This document shows, one piece after another, positions 51,778-61,021 of a DNA stretch of 64,000 nt. How positions within the stretch are numbered: the stretch's first letter is position 1; each line of letters begins with the position of its first letter. This DNA is from Lutimaribacter_A marinistellae (GTDB taxonomy: Bacteria; Pseudomonadota; Alphaproteobacteria; Rhodobacterales; Rhodobacteraceae): assembly GCF_042648365.1 (NCBI RefSeq), contig NZ_JBHRXI010000008.1:1-64000 (forward strand), in the 5' to 3' direction. The translations under genes were made by a program, and so were the position numbers. The notes beneath the pieces were generated by a model. That model made no database searches. It saw only the letters and a program-made list of their open reading frames with translations, and was not told the origin of the DNA.

Positions 51778-52167
51778 TCAGCCGGCCTCTGTCTCGGCAA
51801 GAACCTTCTTGGCAACGCGAAAACACTCCAAAGCCTGCGGTACGCCGCAATAGATACCGATGACGTGGATGATGGCCCGGATTTCATCCTTGGTTACACC
51901 GTTTGTCAGTGCCCCGCGGCAATGGGTTTCCCATTCCTGCATCTTACCCAAGGCGCCGATCATGGCGAGGTTCATCATCGAGCGTGTCTTCGCATCGATC
52001 ACGTCATCGCCCCAGCCAAAACCCCAGCACCATGCGGTCATCGCTTCTTGAAACGGGCGCGTGAAATCGTCGGCTGCCGCTAGGTTCTTTTCGACATATT
52101 CCGCGCCGAGGGTGGCCTTGCGTTGTTCCAAACCCTTCAGAAACAGGTCGTCGTCAAATGTGCTCAT
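51778..52167 (-). CDS. carboxymuconolactone decarboxylase-family protein
   Basis: 129 residues, all-helical. 'WGDDVIDAKTRSMMNLAMIG' and 'EIRAIIHVIGIYCGVPQALE' are the family core; the AhpD-type Cys-x-x-Cys redox pair is absent, so it is closer to gamma-carboxymuconolactone decarboxylase than to AhpD. It follows the Rieske oxygenase by 80 bases on the same strand. A role in the betaine cluster is not obvious; a lactone or keto-acid decarboxylation is possible. Confidence 0.83.
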   Translation of the reverse strand: MSTFDDDLFLKGLEQRKATLGAEYVEKNLAAADDFTRPFQEAMTAWCWGFGWGDDVIDAKTRSMMNLAMIGALGKMQEWETHCRGALTNGVTKDEIRAIIHVIGIYCGVPQALECFRVAKKVLAETEAG

Positions 52168-52247
52168 GTAAAGATTCCCGATTTTCTCCGAGGGACTGAT
52201 CTTTCTGTAACTTTAGGAGATGCCGGTCCTGTCCTGCCGCGTTTCAT

Positions 52248-53333
52248 TCACTCCACCGCCTCGCGCATCCAGCGTTGCAAATGCATGATCGAATGTTCCG
52301 AGTTCACGCCACAGACGGGATCGACAACCAGCGGTCCGGGCACATAGCCACGGGATTTCAAACCGCGCTGTACCGACTCAACCAGATGTATATCTTCCTC
52401 TACCGTTGTTGCGCGGTCTTGTTGCGCAAGGCGTCGCACGGTCTCGTCGTCGTAGCCGCCGACCGAGTACCAGCCGCGCCAGACGACCACGTGATCTGCA
52501 TCGATCGCACGCCAGTGATAGGTGTTCAGAACGTTGCCCGGATAGACCTGAAAACTGAACATCGGCCAAAGAAACCAAGACGAGTACCGATCATTGTTCG
52601 GGTGGCCGCTTTCGATGTCATAGGTCATCTGACCAAGGTCGTTGCACTCGGTCCTGTGCCGTAGGCAATACCCCTGTGGTTGAATGTCATAGGTTTCAGG
52701 GCGGATCACCCCGGTGGAAAAAGTCGGGTGGTTCAGACTGCAGTGATAGCATTCCGAGTAGTTCTCGACCGAAACCTTCCAGTTGCAATTCTCTGGTATT
52801 TCGACCCATTCCAGCGGTTTGAGATCGGCCCAATGCGGCACGAACTCTTCGATTTCGGCCCGCGCGCCGGGGAACCACTCGTCCATCGGTTTCGCATCGG
52901 GGTCCAGGTTGACGAAGATGAAGCCAAGGAACACCTCGGTCCGCACTTCGGTCAGGCAGATCTTCGAAGCGTCGAAACCCGGAACCGCCTTGGCGTTGGG
53001 TGCGGCCCGCAAACCGCCGGTCAGCTCATAGGTCCATGCGTGATAGGGGCAGACCACCACGCGTGTCGAACCTTCGCCAGTGACGAGTTGATGCGCGCGG
53101 TGCTGGCAAACGTTGTAGAATGTCCGGATAACGCCGTCGCGCCCCTTGATGCAGAACAGGCTTTCATCGGCCAGTTCGAACGCGAAATAGTCGCCGGGAG
53201 CCTGAAGTTGGCTGGCATGTCCGGCAAATTGCCATGTTCGGGCCAGCAGCCCGGATTTCTCGGAGGCAAAGACCACAGGATCGGTGTAGAAGTGCGCGTC
53301 GAGCGAGCGCACCAGCGCGGTCATTTCGTTCAT
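52248..53333 (-). CDS. Rieske non-haem iron oxygenase, betaine-demethylase (GbcA/CntA)-like
   Basis: 361 residues. Rieske cluster ligands C76-x-H78 and C95-x2-H98 in 'NVCQHRAHQ' and 'VCPYHAW'. The mononuclear iron site has H197 and H202 in 'ENYSECYHCSLNHPTF', with E194 in the bridging position where carnitine and related oxygenases use Glu instead of Asp. The family oxidises a methyl group of a quaternary amine such as glycine betaine, stachydrine or carnitine, releasing formaldehyde. A reductase gene is required and is not next door. The start overlaps the RpiR regulator's stop by 4 bases. Confidence 0.87.
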   Translation of the reverse strand: MNEMTALVRSLDAHFYTDPVVFASEKSGLLARTWQFAGHASQLQAPGDYFAFELADESLFCIKGRDGVIRTFYNVCQHRAHQLVTGEGSTRVVVCPYHAWTYELTGGLRAAPNAKAVPGFDASKICLTEVRTEVFLGFIFVNLDPDAKPMDEWFPGARAEIEEFVPHWADLKPLEWVEIPENCNWKVSVENYSECYHCSLNHPTFSTGVIRPETYDIQPQGYCLRHRTECNDLGQMTYDIESGHPNNDRYSSWFLWPMFSFQVYPGNVLNTYHWRAIDADHVVVWRGWYSVGGYDDETVRRLAQQDRATTVEEDIHLVESVQRGLKSRGYVPGPLVVDPVCGVNSEHSIMHLQRWMREAVE

Positions 53334-54226
53334 TCAGGCTCCTCCAGGTAGATGCCCAGCTGGTGGCGGCGGCGGTGGAAGGTTTCGACCCGCTCCACGA
53401 TTTCGTCCGAGGCAACCGCGATGACGAAACTGAGAAGTGTCTCAAGCAGGGCCAGCGTCGAAACCGACGAGGGAAAGAACTGCGGCGTATCGACCGCCGC
53501 AAGAAAACCGTGGTGAGCCTGCCGAATGATCGGGCTGGCCGGACTGTCGGAAATCGCGATAACGGTCAGGCCCTGTTCGCGCGCAATGCGCACTGCCTCC
53601 ACGACCTCGGAACGGTAGGGGCGGCATGTCATCGCGATCAGCACGTCGTCCTTTCCTGCCCATGCCAGATCGTCGATCGCCGTAGAGCCGGGGCGCGGAA
53701 TGGCGTGAAACTGGGTCATACCGGTCGATGCGAGATAGGTGAAGTTGCGCGCATTGGCATTGTTCACCCCGACACCAAGCGTGAATACCTGCCGGCTGGA
53801 CCAGATCGCCTCGGCGGCTGCTTTTAGCGTTTCGGCGTCGATGCCGGCAAAGGTCTCTTCGACGTTGCGCAGCGCCGCTTCGGCCATGTCGGCATAAAGC
53901 CCGCCAAGGTCACCTGACTTGCGAATCTCCTGCAGCCAACGCGCGCGGTCGGGAAAGCTCACGGCGCCTTGGCGGATCGCCTCGCGGAACGGGGCGCGAA
54001 AATCCTCGTACCCTTCAAAGCCGACCTGGCGCGCCATGCGGACAAACGTATTGGGCTTGACCTTGGCGGCTTCGGCGATCTCGCGCACCGTCGAAACACC
54101 GACATCATTCGGATTTTCCAGCACGTAACGCGCCGCTTTCTGTGCTTCGGGCGTCAGGGCATCCCATTCCTCGGAGAGGCGTTCGAGAACCTGTGATGAT
54201 ACATTTGTTCCATTCATGATTGACAT
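53330..54226 (-). CDS. RpiR/MurR-family regulator (HTH + SIS)
   Basis: 298 residues from the ATG at 54226 (a second ATG at 54217 is equally placed); the longer frame to 54439 lies in the divergent gene. HTH at about 1-80 ('LSEEWDALTPEAQKAARYVL', 'REIAEAAKVKPNTFVRMARQ'), SIS sugar-binding domain at about 125-260 ('FTLGVGVNNANARNF', 'DVLIAMTCRPYRSEVV'). SIS domains bind phospho-sugars or amino acids as effectors. It is followed by the Rieske gene with a 4-base overlap and faces the demethylase operon across about 60 bases, so it probably controls both. Confidence 0.88.
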   Translation of the reverse strand: MSIMNGTNVSSQVLERLSEEWDALTPEAQKAARYVLENPNDVGVSTVREIAEAAKVKPNTFVRMARQVGFEGYEDFRAPFREAIRQGAVSFPDRARWLQEIRKSGDLGGLYADMAEAALRNVEETFAGIDAETLKAAAEAIWSSRQVFTLGVGVNNANARNFTYLASTGMTQFHAIPRPGSTAIDDLAWAGKDDVLIAMTCRPYRSEVVEAVRIAREQGLTVIAISDSPASPIIRQAHHGFLAAVDTPQFFPSSVSTLALLETLLSFVIAVASDEIVERVETFHRRRHQLGIYLEEPE

Positions 54227-54288
54227 TGGTACACACGTCCACTTAGCCTGTCCATCAGTTTTGCGACGTCCGGACAAAGGATACGACC
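54227..54288. promoter_or_regulatory. divergent control region of the betaine/DMSP cluster
   Basis: Only 62 bases separate the RpiR start from the demethylase start, so the two promoters overlap. GTCC recurs three times (CGTCCAC, TGTCCAT, CGTCCGG), which could be part of a regulator site. AAAGGA precedes the + ATG. Confidence 0.4.
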
Positions 54289-56745
54289 ATGTCGGAGAAA
54301 ACCCTGCCCAGCCATGCGCGCGTGGTGATCGTTGGCGGAGGCGTAATGGGGGTCGGCCTGGCCTATCATCTGGGCCATGAAGGCTGGGGTGACGAAACCG
54401 TCCTGCTGGAGAAGGCCGAGCTGACTTCGGGCAGCACATGGCATGCTGCGGGCCAGATCACGCATTCCACCAGCAGCTTTGGTCTTGGCAAATGCGTCGA
54501 CTACAACATCGGCCTGTACTCGGGTGGCCTCGAGGCCGAGACGGGGCAGGCGGTGACATGGCATGGCTGCGGCTCGTTCCGCCTCGCCTATACCGAGGAC
54601 GAAATGGACTGGCTGCGTCATACGCTGTCCGTCGGCCGGTCGTTGGGCTTCAACATCGAACTGGTAGGGCCTGACCGCGTTGCCGAGCTGCATCCGTTCT
54701 ACAACCTCGATGGGGTGCTGGGCGCCCTGCACACACCCGATGACGGCCACGTGGACCCGACCAACGTGACGATGGCGATGGCTGCGGGAGCCCGGGCCAA
54801 GGGTGTGCGCATCGTCCGCCGCTGCCGCGCGACGAACATCACACAGGATACAAACGGTGAATGGGTGGTGGAAACCGAGCAGGGAACGATCCGCTGCGAA
54901 CACGTGGTCAATGCCGGGGGTACCTATGCCCGTCAAATGGGCGAGTGGTCTGGCCTGCAATTGCCGATGACCTCGATGACCCACCACTATTTCGTCACCG
55001 ACGAGGTGCCGGAATTCAAGGATCTCGACCGGGAACTGCCCGTCATTCGCGATGACAGAAAGGTGTCCGGCTACATCCGTATGGAGCAGAAAAAGGGTCT
55101 GATCGGGATCTACGAAAAGGCCAATCCAAACGCCGTCTGGCTCGATCACTGCCCTTGGGACGCCGAGAACGAGCTGTTCGACGCGGATTACGACAGGGTC
55201 ATGCCGTGGCTGGAGGAAAGCCTGAACCGGATGCCGATCTTTGCCGACCTCGGCATCACCCGCGACGTGCATGGCGCTATCAGCCATCCCCCTGACGGCA
55301 ATCCGCTGATCGGTCCCGCGCCCGGCGTCCGGAATTACTGGTGCTGTTGCGGTACGCAGATCGGCATCGGCTGGGGTCCCGGCCTGACGCGTGAACTGGC
55401 GCGCTGGATGGTGCATGGGGCTGCCAACATTTCGATGCGCGAGTACGATCCCCGGCGCTTCGGCAGCTATGCGAACAAGGAATGGCAGGTCGTAAAGGCC
55501 AAGGAGGACTATTGCCTCCGCCACGAGATTCCCTTTCCGCATTTCAACCGGCTCGCCGGACGTCCGATCAAGCCTTCGCCGCTGTACGACACGCTCAAGG
55601 AAAAGGGTGCGGTGTTCGAGGAGGTCTACGGCTTTGAGCGTCCGCGCTGGTTCGCACGCAACGGGGTCGCGCAGGAGGATCACTATTCCTTCCGTCGTAC
55701 AGTCGTGGACGAGATGGTCGCGGCCGAGGTCAAGGCAGTGCGCGAGGCCGTCGGCGTCATGGACGTGACGGCCTTTACAAAGGTTTTGGTCGAAGGGCCG
55801 GATGCTTATCAACTGCTGGACCGACTGACGGCCAACCGGATGCCGCAAAAGGTGGGTTCGATCACCCTGACCCACATGCTCAACCGCGCTGGGCGGGTAG
55901 AGTTGGAAACCACGATCGTCCGTATGGCCGAGGACAAGTTCTACCTCGTTTGTGCCGCGTTTTTTGAACAGCGCCTGCTCGATCACCTCGCGGCCCATAG
56001 GCAGGATGAACAGGTCACGGTCTCGGCACTGTCGGACAGGTGGGGTGCGCTGGCGCTGAACGGCCCTGCCTCGCGCGAGGTTCTGGCAGCTACAACAAAC
56101 GCGCCCTTGGACAACGCCGCTTTCCGCTGGCTGTCGGCACAGCAGATCACCATAGCAGGCCATTCGGTTTGGGCCTTCCGGATGTCTTATGCCGGTGAGC
56201 TGGGCTGGGAACTCCACATGCCCTTCGCTGCGGTGAAGGACGTCTATGATGCGCTTTGGGCCGCTGGTGAGCCGCATGGCATCGCGGATTACGGCAGCTT
56301 CGCGATGAACGTCATGCGCATGGAAAAGGGCTTCAAGGGGGCAGGGGAATTGACGAACGAGGTCACCCTTGCCGAGGCAGACGTGCTTCGGTTCGTCCGC
56401 AACGACAAGGAGTTTCTGGGCCGGGACAAGACCCTCGACAGGGATCTGCCCTGGGTCTGCGCCTATCTCTCCATCGAACCGGATGGTATTCGCGACGGAC
56501 ATGGTGGCGAAGCGGTCACAAAGGACGGCGTGGTTGTCGGGTCGACAGCTTCCGTGGCCTATGGTCATACCGTGGGGCAGATCCTTGCCTTTGCCTACCT
56601 CAAACCGCACGCGGCCGAGCCGGGAACGGCTCTTCAGGTCGTCATTCACGGGCAGCCCCGTCAGGCGAAGGTGTTGGGAGAGCCGGCCTACGATCCACAG
56701 AGCTTGTTGCCGCGGACAGATGCCGTGACGGAGCCGGCGGAATGA
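54289..56745 (+). CDS. dimethylglycine/sarcosine dehydrogenase-like flavoprotein with GcvT domain
   Basis: 818 residues. The N-terminal FAD Rossmann motif 'VVIVGGGVMGVGLAYHLG' (12-29) is followed by 'STWHAAG', where H52 is the residue that carries covalent FAD in this family. The oxidase half spans about 8-390, an FAO_M linker follows, and a tetrahydrofolate-binding GcvT half runs from about 440 to 818 ('VDVTAFTKVLVEGPDAYQLL', 'MSYAGELGWELH'). It oxidises an N-methyl group and hands the one-carbon unit to folate. Logical next step after Rieske demethylation of a betaine. First gene of the + operon. Confidence 0.9.
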   Translation: MSEKTLPSHARVVIVGGGVMGVGLAYHLGHEGWGDETVLLEKAELTSGSTWHAAGQITHSTSSFGLGKCVDYNIGLYSGGLEAETGQAVTWHGCGSFRLAYTEDEMDWLRHTLSVGRSLGFNIELVGPDRVAELHPFYNLDGVLGALHTPDDGHVDPTNVTMAMAAGARAKGVRIVRRCRATNITQDTNGEWVVETEQGTIRCEHVVNAGGTYARQMGEWSGLQLPMTSMTHHYFVTDEVPEFKDLDRELPVIRDDRKVSGYIRMEQKKGLIGIYEKANPNAVWLDHCPWDAENELFDADYDRVMPWLEESLNRMPIFADLGITRDVHGAISHPPDGNPLIGPAPGVRNYWCCCGTQIGIGWGPGLTRELARWMVHGAANISMREYDPRRFGSYANKEWQVVKAKEDYCLRHEIPFPHFNRLAGRPIKPSPLYDTLKEKGAVFEEVYGFERPRWFARNGVAQEDHYSFRRTVVDEMVAAEVKAVREAVGVMDVTAFTKVLVEGPDAYQLLDRLTANRMPQKVGSITLTHMLNRAGRVELETTIVRMAEDKFYLVCAAFFEQRLLDHLAAHRQDEQVTVSALSDRWGALALNGPASREVLAATTNAPLDNAAFRWLSAQQITIAGHSVWAFRMSYAGELGWELHMPFAAVKDVYDALWAAGEPHGIADYGSFAMNVMRMEKGFKGAGELTNEVTLAEADVLRFVRNDKEFLGRDKTLDRDLPWVCAYLSIEPDGIRDGHGGEAVTKDGVVVGSTASVAYGHTVGQILAFAYLKPHAAEPGTALQVVIHGQPRQAKVLGEPAYDPQSLLPRTDAVTEPAE

Positions 56746-56747
56746 AA

Positions 56748-56769
56748 CGCCCGAACACCGTTTCGGGCG
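56748..56769 (+). other. intergenic hairpin
   Basis: CGCCCGAA / TTCGGGCG around a 6-base loop, two bases after the demethylase stop. The T run (TTTTTT) comes about 20 bases later, too far for a standard terminator, so partial termination or mRNA processing between demethylase and DddQ-like gene is more likely. Confidence 0.45.
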
Positions 56770-56818
56770 TGTTCAACGGCCATGACGGTAGTTTTTTCTG
56801 CGCTCAGATGGTGATCCC

Positions 56819-57421
56819 ATGAGTCAGCCAAGTTTCGAAGCTCTGCTGGAAGCGACGCGCGCAACGCACCTTGCCTCAGACGCGTTACGCGACTTCGTGC
56901 AGTGGCCCGATGATCTGGTGCCTCAAGCTGTCATTCGGCACCACATTCGCGCCGAGGACCTGTTGCTGGCGGATGTCGCGCTGGACTGCCCCGAGGAATA
57001 CGCACCGCTGCGCGATGCGGTCCTTGCCGCCGCCCCGCATGCCCAGTGGCGCGAGACGTACAAGGGTACGCAGTTGAGCCAGGATTTCATCGAACGGTTC
57101 GGCTGTTACTGCCTGATCGGCGCAGGTGGCGCCTATGCCAGCAACAAGATCGGCGCCTATTTCGTCTACATGCCCTCCGATCTGGACTATCCCTTGCATC
57201 ATCATCCTGCCGAGGAGGTCTATTTCATTCTGGCAGGCGAGGCGGAGTTCTGGGTCGAAGGGGATGGCGCAAAAGTCATGAGGCCCGGCGACCACGTGTT
57301 TCATGCATCGAATGTTCCGCACGCCACCCGCACGCTGTCCCGTCCGCTGCTGGCGCTGGTCCTGTGGCGGGGCGATCTCGGGACGAAACCGGTGTTGACC
57401 AGCGCAGAGCCGGGCGTGTGA
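56819..57421 (+). CDS. dddQ: DddQ-type DMSP lyase cupin
   Basis: 200 residues, single cupin. The segment 'YPLHHHPAEEVYFILAGEAE' gives Y124, H129, E133 and Y135, and 'NVPHATRT' gives H168. From memory, the Ruegeria lacuscaerulensis DddQ residues Y120, H125, E129, Y131 and H163 have the same spacing (constant offset of 4, with one residue inserted before the last His). This is the metal site and catalytic tyrosine that cleave DMSP to acrylate and dimethyl sulfide. It lies within a quaternary-amine operon, 74 bases after the demethylase. A broader betaine-active cupin is the alternative. Confidence 0.72.
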   Translation: MSQPSFEALLEATRATHLASDALRDFVQWPDDLVPQAVIRHHIRAEDLLLADVALDCPEEYAPLRDAVLAAAPHAQWRETYKGTQLSQDFIERFGCYCLIGAGGAYASNKIGAYFVYMPSDLDYPLHHHPAEEVYFILAGEAEFWVEGDGAKVMRPGDHVFHASNVPHATRTLSRPLLALVLWRGDLGTKPVLTSAEPGV

Positions 57422-57476
57422 CTCCGATGGATACCTCATGCAAATCCGGCGACCCGATCTACAAGGGGTTAGAACC

Positions 57477-58622
57477 ATGACCGTCTTGTCGACGCCTTCC
57501 TTGACGCGTGTCGCGCCGATGCGGATCAACCGATTGCGCGCATGGCATGTCCCGCTGACCAGCCACACGGCCTATTACATGGCCGAGGGCAAGACCTGTG
57601 ACACGGTGGAAAGCGTCGTCATCGCACTTGATACGGATGGCGGCCTGACCGGTTGGGGCGAGGTCTGCCCGATCCCGCATTACCTGCCTGCCTATGCACG
57701 CGGTGTGACACCTGCGTTGCAGGAGATGGCGCCGATCATTCTGGGGGGCGATCCGATTGGCCCGGACGCCTTGATGGCGCAGGCCGATGCCTATCTCATG
57801 GGACATCCCTATGCAAAATCGGCCTTGGATATCGCCCTGTGGGACCTTACAGGCCAGGTAGCGGGATTGCCCCTGCATGCTCTTCTGGGTGGGCAGCGGC
57901 AGGCCGATCTTCCACTCTATCATTCGATCACTTGTGTCGAGCCGCACGAAATGGCGCGCATTGCGATCGACGCGCAGTCCCGCGGAATTAACCAGTTCCA
58001 GGCCAAGCTCGGCGCCTCGGGTGACTGGCAGACCGATGTCGAGCGGCTGATCAAGGTTCGCGAGGCGGTCGGACCCGGCCCGCTGGTCTATGGCGACTGG
58101 AACTGCGGGGCGACGTCACTTGATGCCACGCGCGTCGGGCGCGCGGTGGCGCATCTCGACGTGATGCTGGAGCAACCCTGCGCGACCCTTGATGACTGCG
58201 CCCGTGTACGCCAGGCCACGGGCCTGCCGATGAAGCTGGATGAACTGGCACATGACACCGACAGCCTGCTGCGGGCACATCGGCTGGGCATCATGGATGC
58301 GGTTGCTCTGAAGCTGTCGAAATTCGGCGGCCTTTCGGCAACCCGGCGTGCGCGGGACTTATGTCAGCATCTCGGCGCCCGGATGTGTATCGAATGTACC
58401 TGGGGTTCGGATATCGTCACGGCTGCTGCTTTGCACCTGGGCGCTTCGACGAATCCCAACCGCCTTCAGAATGTTTGCGACCTGTCCGGGTATGTCAGCC
58501 CGCGCCTCGCCCCGACGGCCCCGGAGCGCAGCGAAGGAAGGATCGCGCCGCCGCAAGGCCCCGGCCTCGGCATAACAGTGGACGCCGCCCAATTGGGCCA
58601 GCCTGACCTGATACTGGATTGA
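57477..58622 (+). CDS. enolase-superfamily (MLE/mandelate-racemase) enzyme, betaine-epimerase-like
   Basis: 381 residues from the ATG at 57477 (AAGGGG upstream); 57519 is a possible second start. Two lysines flank the active site: K177 in 'FQAKLG' and K279 in 'ALKLSKFGGL', with metal ligands D207 ('YGDWN'), E232 ('LEQPC') and D255 ('KLDELAHD'). Lysines on both faces mean alpha-proton exchange from either side, as in 1,1-proton transfer. Layout and the 'LEQPC.TL' and 'K(L)..(F/I)GGL' blocks recall hydroxyproline-betaine 2-epimerase HpbD and cis-3-hydroxyproline dehydratase. Substrate not settled; D-/L-betaine racemisation fits the neighbours. Confidence 0.85.
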   Translation: MTVLSTPSLTRVAPMRINRLRAWHVPLTSHTAYYMAEGKTCDTVESVVIALDTDGGLTGWGEVCPIPHYLPAYARGVTPALQEMAPIILGGDPIGPDALMAQADAYLMGHPYAKSALDIALWDLTGQVAGLPLHALLGGQRQADLPLYHSITCVEPHEMARIAIDAQSRGINQFQAKLGASGDWQTDVERLIKVREAVGPGPLVYGDWNCGATSLDATRVGRAVAHLDVMLEQPCATLDDCARVRQATGLPMKLDELAHDTDSLLRAHRLGIMDAVALKLSKFGGLSATRRARDLCQHLGARMCIECTWGSDIVTAAALHLGASTNPNRLQNVCDLSGYVSPRLAPTAPERSEGRIAPPQGPGLGITVDAAQLGQPDLILD

Positions 58623-58626
58623 TCCC

Positions 58627-59904
58627 ATGAACCGACTGCATTCCCAATCCGAATGGATTTCCCGCGCCCGCGAAGTCTTGCCTGCCGCTGGCTTTGGCAA
58701 TTTCGATGCGTCCATCGTCATCGCCCGGGGTGAGGGCAGCCGCGTGTGGGACGAGGACGGAAACGAGTACGTCGATTACCTGATCGGATCGGGGCCCATG
58801 CTTCTTGGTCACGGCCACCCCGAGGTGATGGAGGCCGTGTTGGAGCAACTTCCAAAGGGCATGACCTTTTTTGCCAACAACGCGCGTGGCATCGAACTGG
58901 CCGAGGCCATTGTTGACGCTGTTCCGTGCTGCGAGCAGGTGCGCTTCGTCACCTCGGGGAGCGAGGCGGACATGTATGCGATCCGCCTGGCCCGGGCCTT
59001 TACCGGCAAGTCCAGGATCCTCAAGTTCGAAGGCGGCTATCACGGGATGAGCGCCGAGGCCCAGATGTCTCTGGCCCCAATGAAACAGGTCAACTTTCCG
59101 ACGGCCGTTCCAGACAGCGCCGGTATCCCACAAGGTGTCGCGGACGAAATGCTGATCGCCCCGTTCAACGACCTCGACGCCGTGGCTGGATTGTTGAACG
59201 AACATAGCGACATCGCCGCCATCATCGTCGAGCCGTTGCAGCGGATCATACCGGCCAAACCCGGCTTTCTTCAGGGCCTGCGCGATCTCTGCACCAAGCA
59301 CGGCGTTCTGTTGATTTTCGACGAGATCGTCACCGGCTTCCGGCTCGCCTATGGCGGGGCGCAGGAACGTTATGGCGTAACGCCGGACATCTGCACGCTT
59401 GGCAAGATCATCGGCGGCGGGTTCCCCCTGGCTGCGCTTGGTGCGTCGGCTGAGATCATGGCGCATTTCGACAAGGCGACCGTCGGTGCCGAGAAATGGC
59501 TGATGCAACTGGGCACACTGTCGGGCAATCCGGTCGCCTCGGCAGCGGGCCTCAAGACAATGGAGATCCTGCGTCGTCCAGGCCAGTACGAGCGTTTGCG
59601 GCAGCTGGGGCAGACCCTGATGGATATGCAGACCGAGGCTCTTAACGCCGTTGGCGTCTCCCACCGAATCTGTGGTGATCCAACCCTGTTCGATATCTAC
59701 TTTACCGATGCCGACCCCATTGACTACCGCAGCGCCCGTCACCGCGATCCGGCCGTCAACGAGGCATGGAACGCGACCTTGCGGCGCAACGGTGTCTTCA
59801 AGTCGCCGGGCAAGCTCTACCCGTCGCTAGCGCTGGATGAAGAGGATCTCGACCTGACGCGCCGCGCGATCGAGCAGGCATCGCAGGTAATCGCCACAGC
59901 TTGA
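58627..59904 (+). CDS. class III aminotransferase (glutamate-1-semialdehyde aminomutase-like)
   Basis: 425 residues. PLP lysine K260 in 'LGKIIGGGFPLAA', D232 in 'LIFDEIVTGFR', and 'FEGGYHGMSAEAQ' (134-146) contact the cofactor. The GSA-aminomutase-type sequence 'TSGSEADMYAIRLARAFTGK' is conserved. A second HemL in haem synthesis is less likely than a catabolic transaminase, given its place 4 bases after the racemase-like gene. It probably removes or moves the amino group of the demethylated product. Confidence 0.88.
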   Translation: MNRLHSQSEWISRAREVLPAAGFGNFDASIVIARGEGSRVWDEDGNEYVDYLIGSGPMLLGHGHPEVMEAVLEQLPKGMTFFANNARGIELAEAIVDAVPCCEQVRFVTSGSEADMYAIRLARAFTGKSRILKFEGGYHGMSAEAQMSLAPMKQVNFPTAVPDSAGIPQGVADEMLIAPFNDLDAVAGLLNEHSDIAAIIVEPLQRIIPAKPGFLQGLRDLCTKHGVLLIFDEIVTGFRLAYGGAQERYGVTPDICTLGKIIGGGFPLAALGASAEIMAHFDKATVGAEKWLMQLGTLSGNPVASAAGLKTMEILRRPGQYERLRQLGQTLMDMQTEALNAVGVSHRICGDPTLFDIYFTDADPIDYRSARHRDPAVNEAWNATLRRNGVFKSPGKLYPSLALDEEDLDLTRRAIEQASQVIATA

Positions 59905-59946
59905 TCAAATGGCTGGGTTGCCGGGCCGGCCCAGGGGCCGTTCGGC

Positions 59947-61017
59947 TCAAAGGGTCACGATGTGATTGTCCCACGCGCATTCCATGCGGTTGACGGGGCC
60001 GACCACCGAACCTTGCACCGTCAACAGCCCTCCCAACCCATCGCTGGCCAGGTAGCCATCGTCACGTGTCGCAAGGCCGCAGATGTCGGTTCGTGAAACG
60101 AACCCGAGGAATCTCCCGCCAGTATCGAAGCGGTGCAAGCGGCCTCCGCGCGGCGAGGTGATGGCAATCTCCGTGCCGTCGCCCGAAAACGCGATGCTGC
60201 CGGCATAGCCCTGCATCGCGATCTCGTCGGCAAGCGGTGCCTCGGCCAAAACCGGTGCCATACCCGTTCGGTGCAGTCCCAAAAGCGGGGGCGCGGCCCC
60301 GGCTTCCCCCTGCCACTGCATCGCAAACCCGACCAGCCCATCGCTGCGTACTGCGAGGTGCCGGATCGAATTGCGGTGCAAATCCCGGTCGAGGATAATT
60401 GTTTCTAACACCTCGCCAGCCAATGACATGTAGGTAAGGTTCGGCTGCATGGTTTCGACGTTCAGCTTGCGACGGTCACGCGGATCGGTCGCGATGCCTC
60501 CATTGGCCACTATCAGCGTTTCTCCGTCAGGCATGAGCCGCAAGTCATGGGGGCCGATCCCGCCCGTCGCAACCTCGCCAAGCCGCGCATACCCGCGCGA
60601 CGCGTCCCACATCCCGATGCGGCCTTCGCTGGTTTGGGCGACCTGCTCGCTCGTGAACAGGATCCTGCCATTCGACGAAAAAACCCCATGCCCATTGAGA
60701 TGAATACCCTTGGGTGGCGTCAGACGATGCAGCACCCCGCCGCTGGTACAATCCAGCACAAGCGCGAACAGTCCCGGTCGACGGGCAAACGCGACAGCTT
60801 CGGCCAGATGTGGATGGCCCGCACCTGCGTGGCCGCGTCCTGGCAGCGGGATGCGAAAACTGGCCCGGCCCGCGTCGTCCAGACCATAGAGTGCAAACGT
60901 CCCATCCGGATCGCGCGCGGCTGCAAGGAAGGACGGGCTTCCGACAGCGGCCCACCCCAACCGTGGGGCAGCCCCGGCAGCGATGAGAGACGCGATGAAA
61001 TGGCGACGTGTCGTCAT
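59947..61017 (-). CDS. DUF1513 protein, Tat-exported beta-propeller
   Basis: 356 residues from the ATG at 61017; a GTG at 61029 overlaps the imelysin stop by 8 bases and is possible. 'TTRRHFIASL' is a twin-arginine signal. The rest is a seven-bladed propeller-like repeat ('GIGPHDLRLMPDGETLIVAN', 'GSIAFSGDGTEIAITSPRGG', 'RMECAWDNHI' at the end), as in DUF1513. It follows the imelysin gene directly in an iron-linked operon; in this context it is thought to act in periplasmic iron handling, which is not proven. Confidence 0.83.
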   Translation of the reverse strand: MTTRRHFIASLIAAGAAPRLGWAAVGSPSFLAAARDPDGTFALYGLDDAGRASFRIPLPGRGHAGAGHPHLAEAVAFARRPGLFALVLDCTSGGVLHRLTPPKGIHLNGHGVFSSNGRILFTSEQVAQTSEGRIGMWDASRGYARLGEVATGGIGPHDLRLMPDGETLIVANGGIATDPRDRRKLNVETMQPNLTYMSLAGEVLETIILDRDLHRNSIRHLAVRSDGLVGFAMQWQGEAGAAPPLLGLHRTGMAPVLAEAPLADEIAMQGYAGSIAFSGDGTEIAITSPRGGRLHRFDTGGRFLGFVSRTDICGLATRDDGYLASDGLGGLLTVQGSVVGPVNRMECAWDNHIVTL

Positions 61018-61021
61018 GGCC

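Noticed and set aside
54214..56649. 811-codon minus-strand frame antisense to the demethylase
   Set aside because: Composition is that of a shadow frame; the + strand has intact FAD and GcvT motifs throughout.
58627..59904. Haem-synthesis glutamate-1-semialdehyde aminomutase (hemL)
   Set aside because: Located 4 bases after a racemase-like gene in a betaine cluster; a catabolic transaminase is the better reading.
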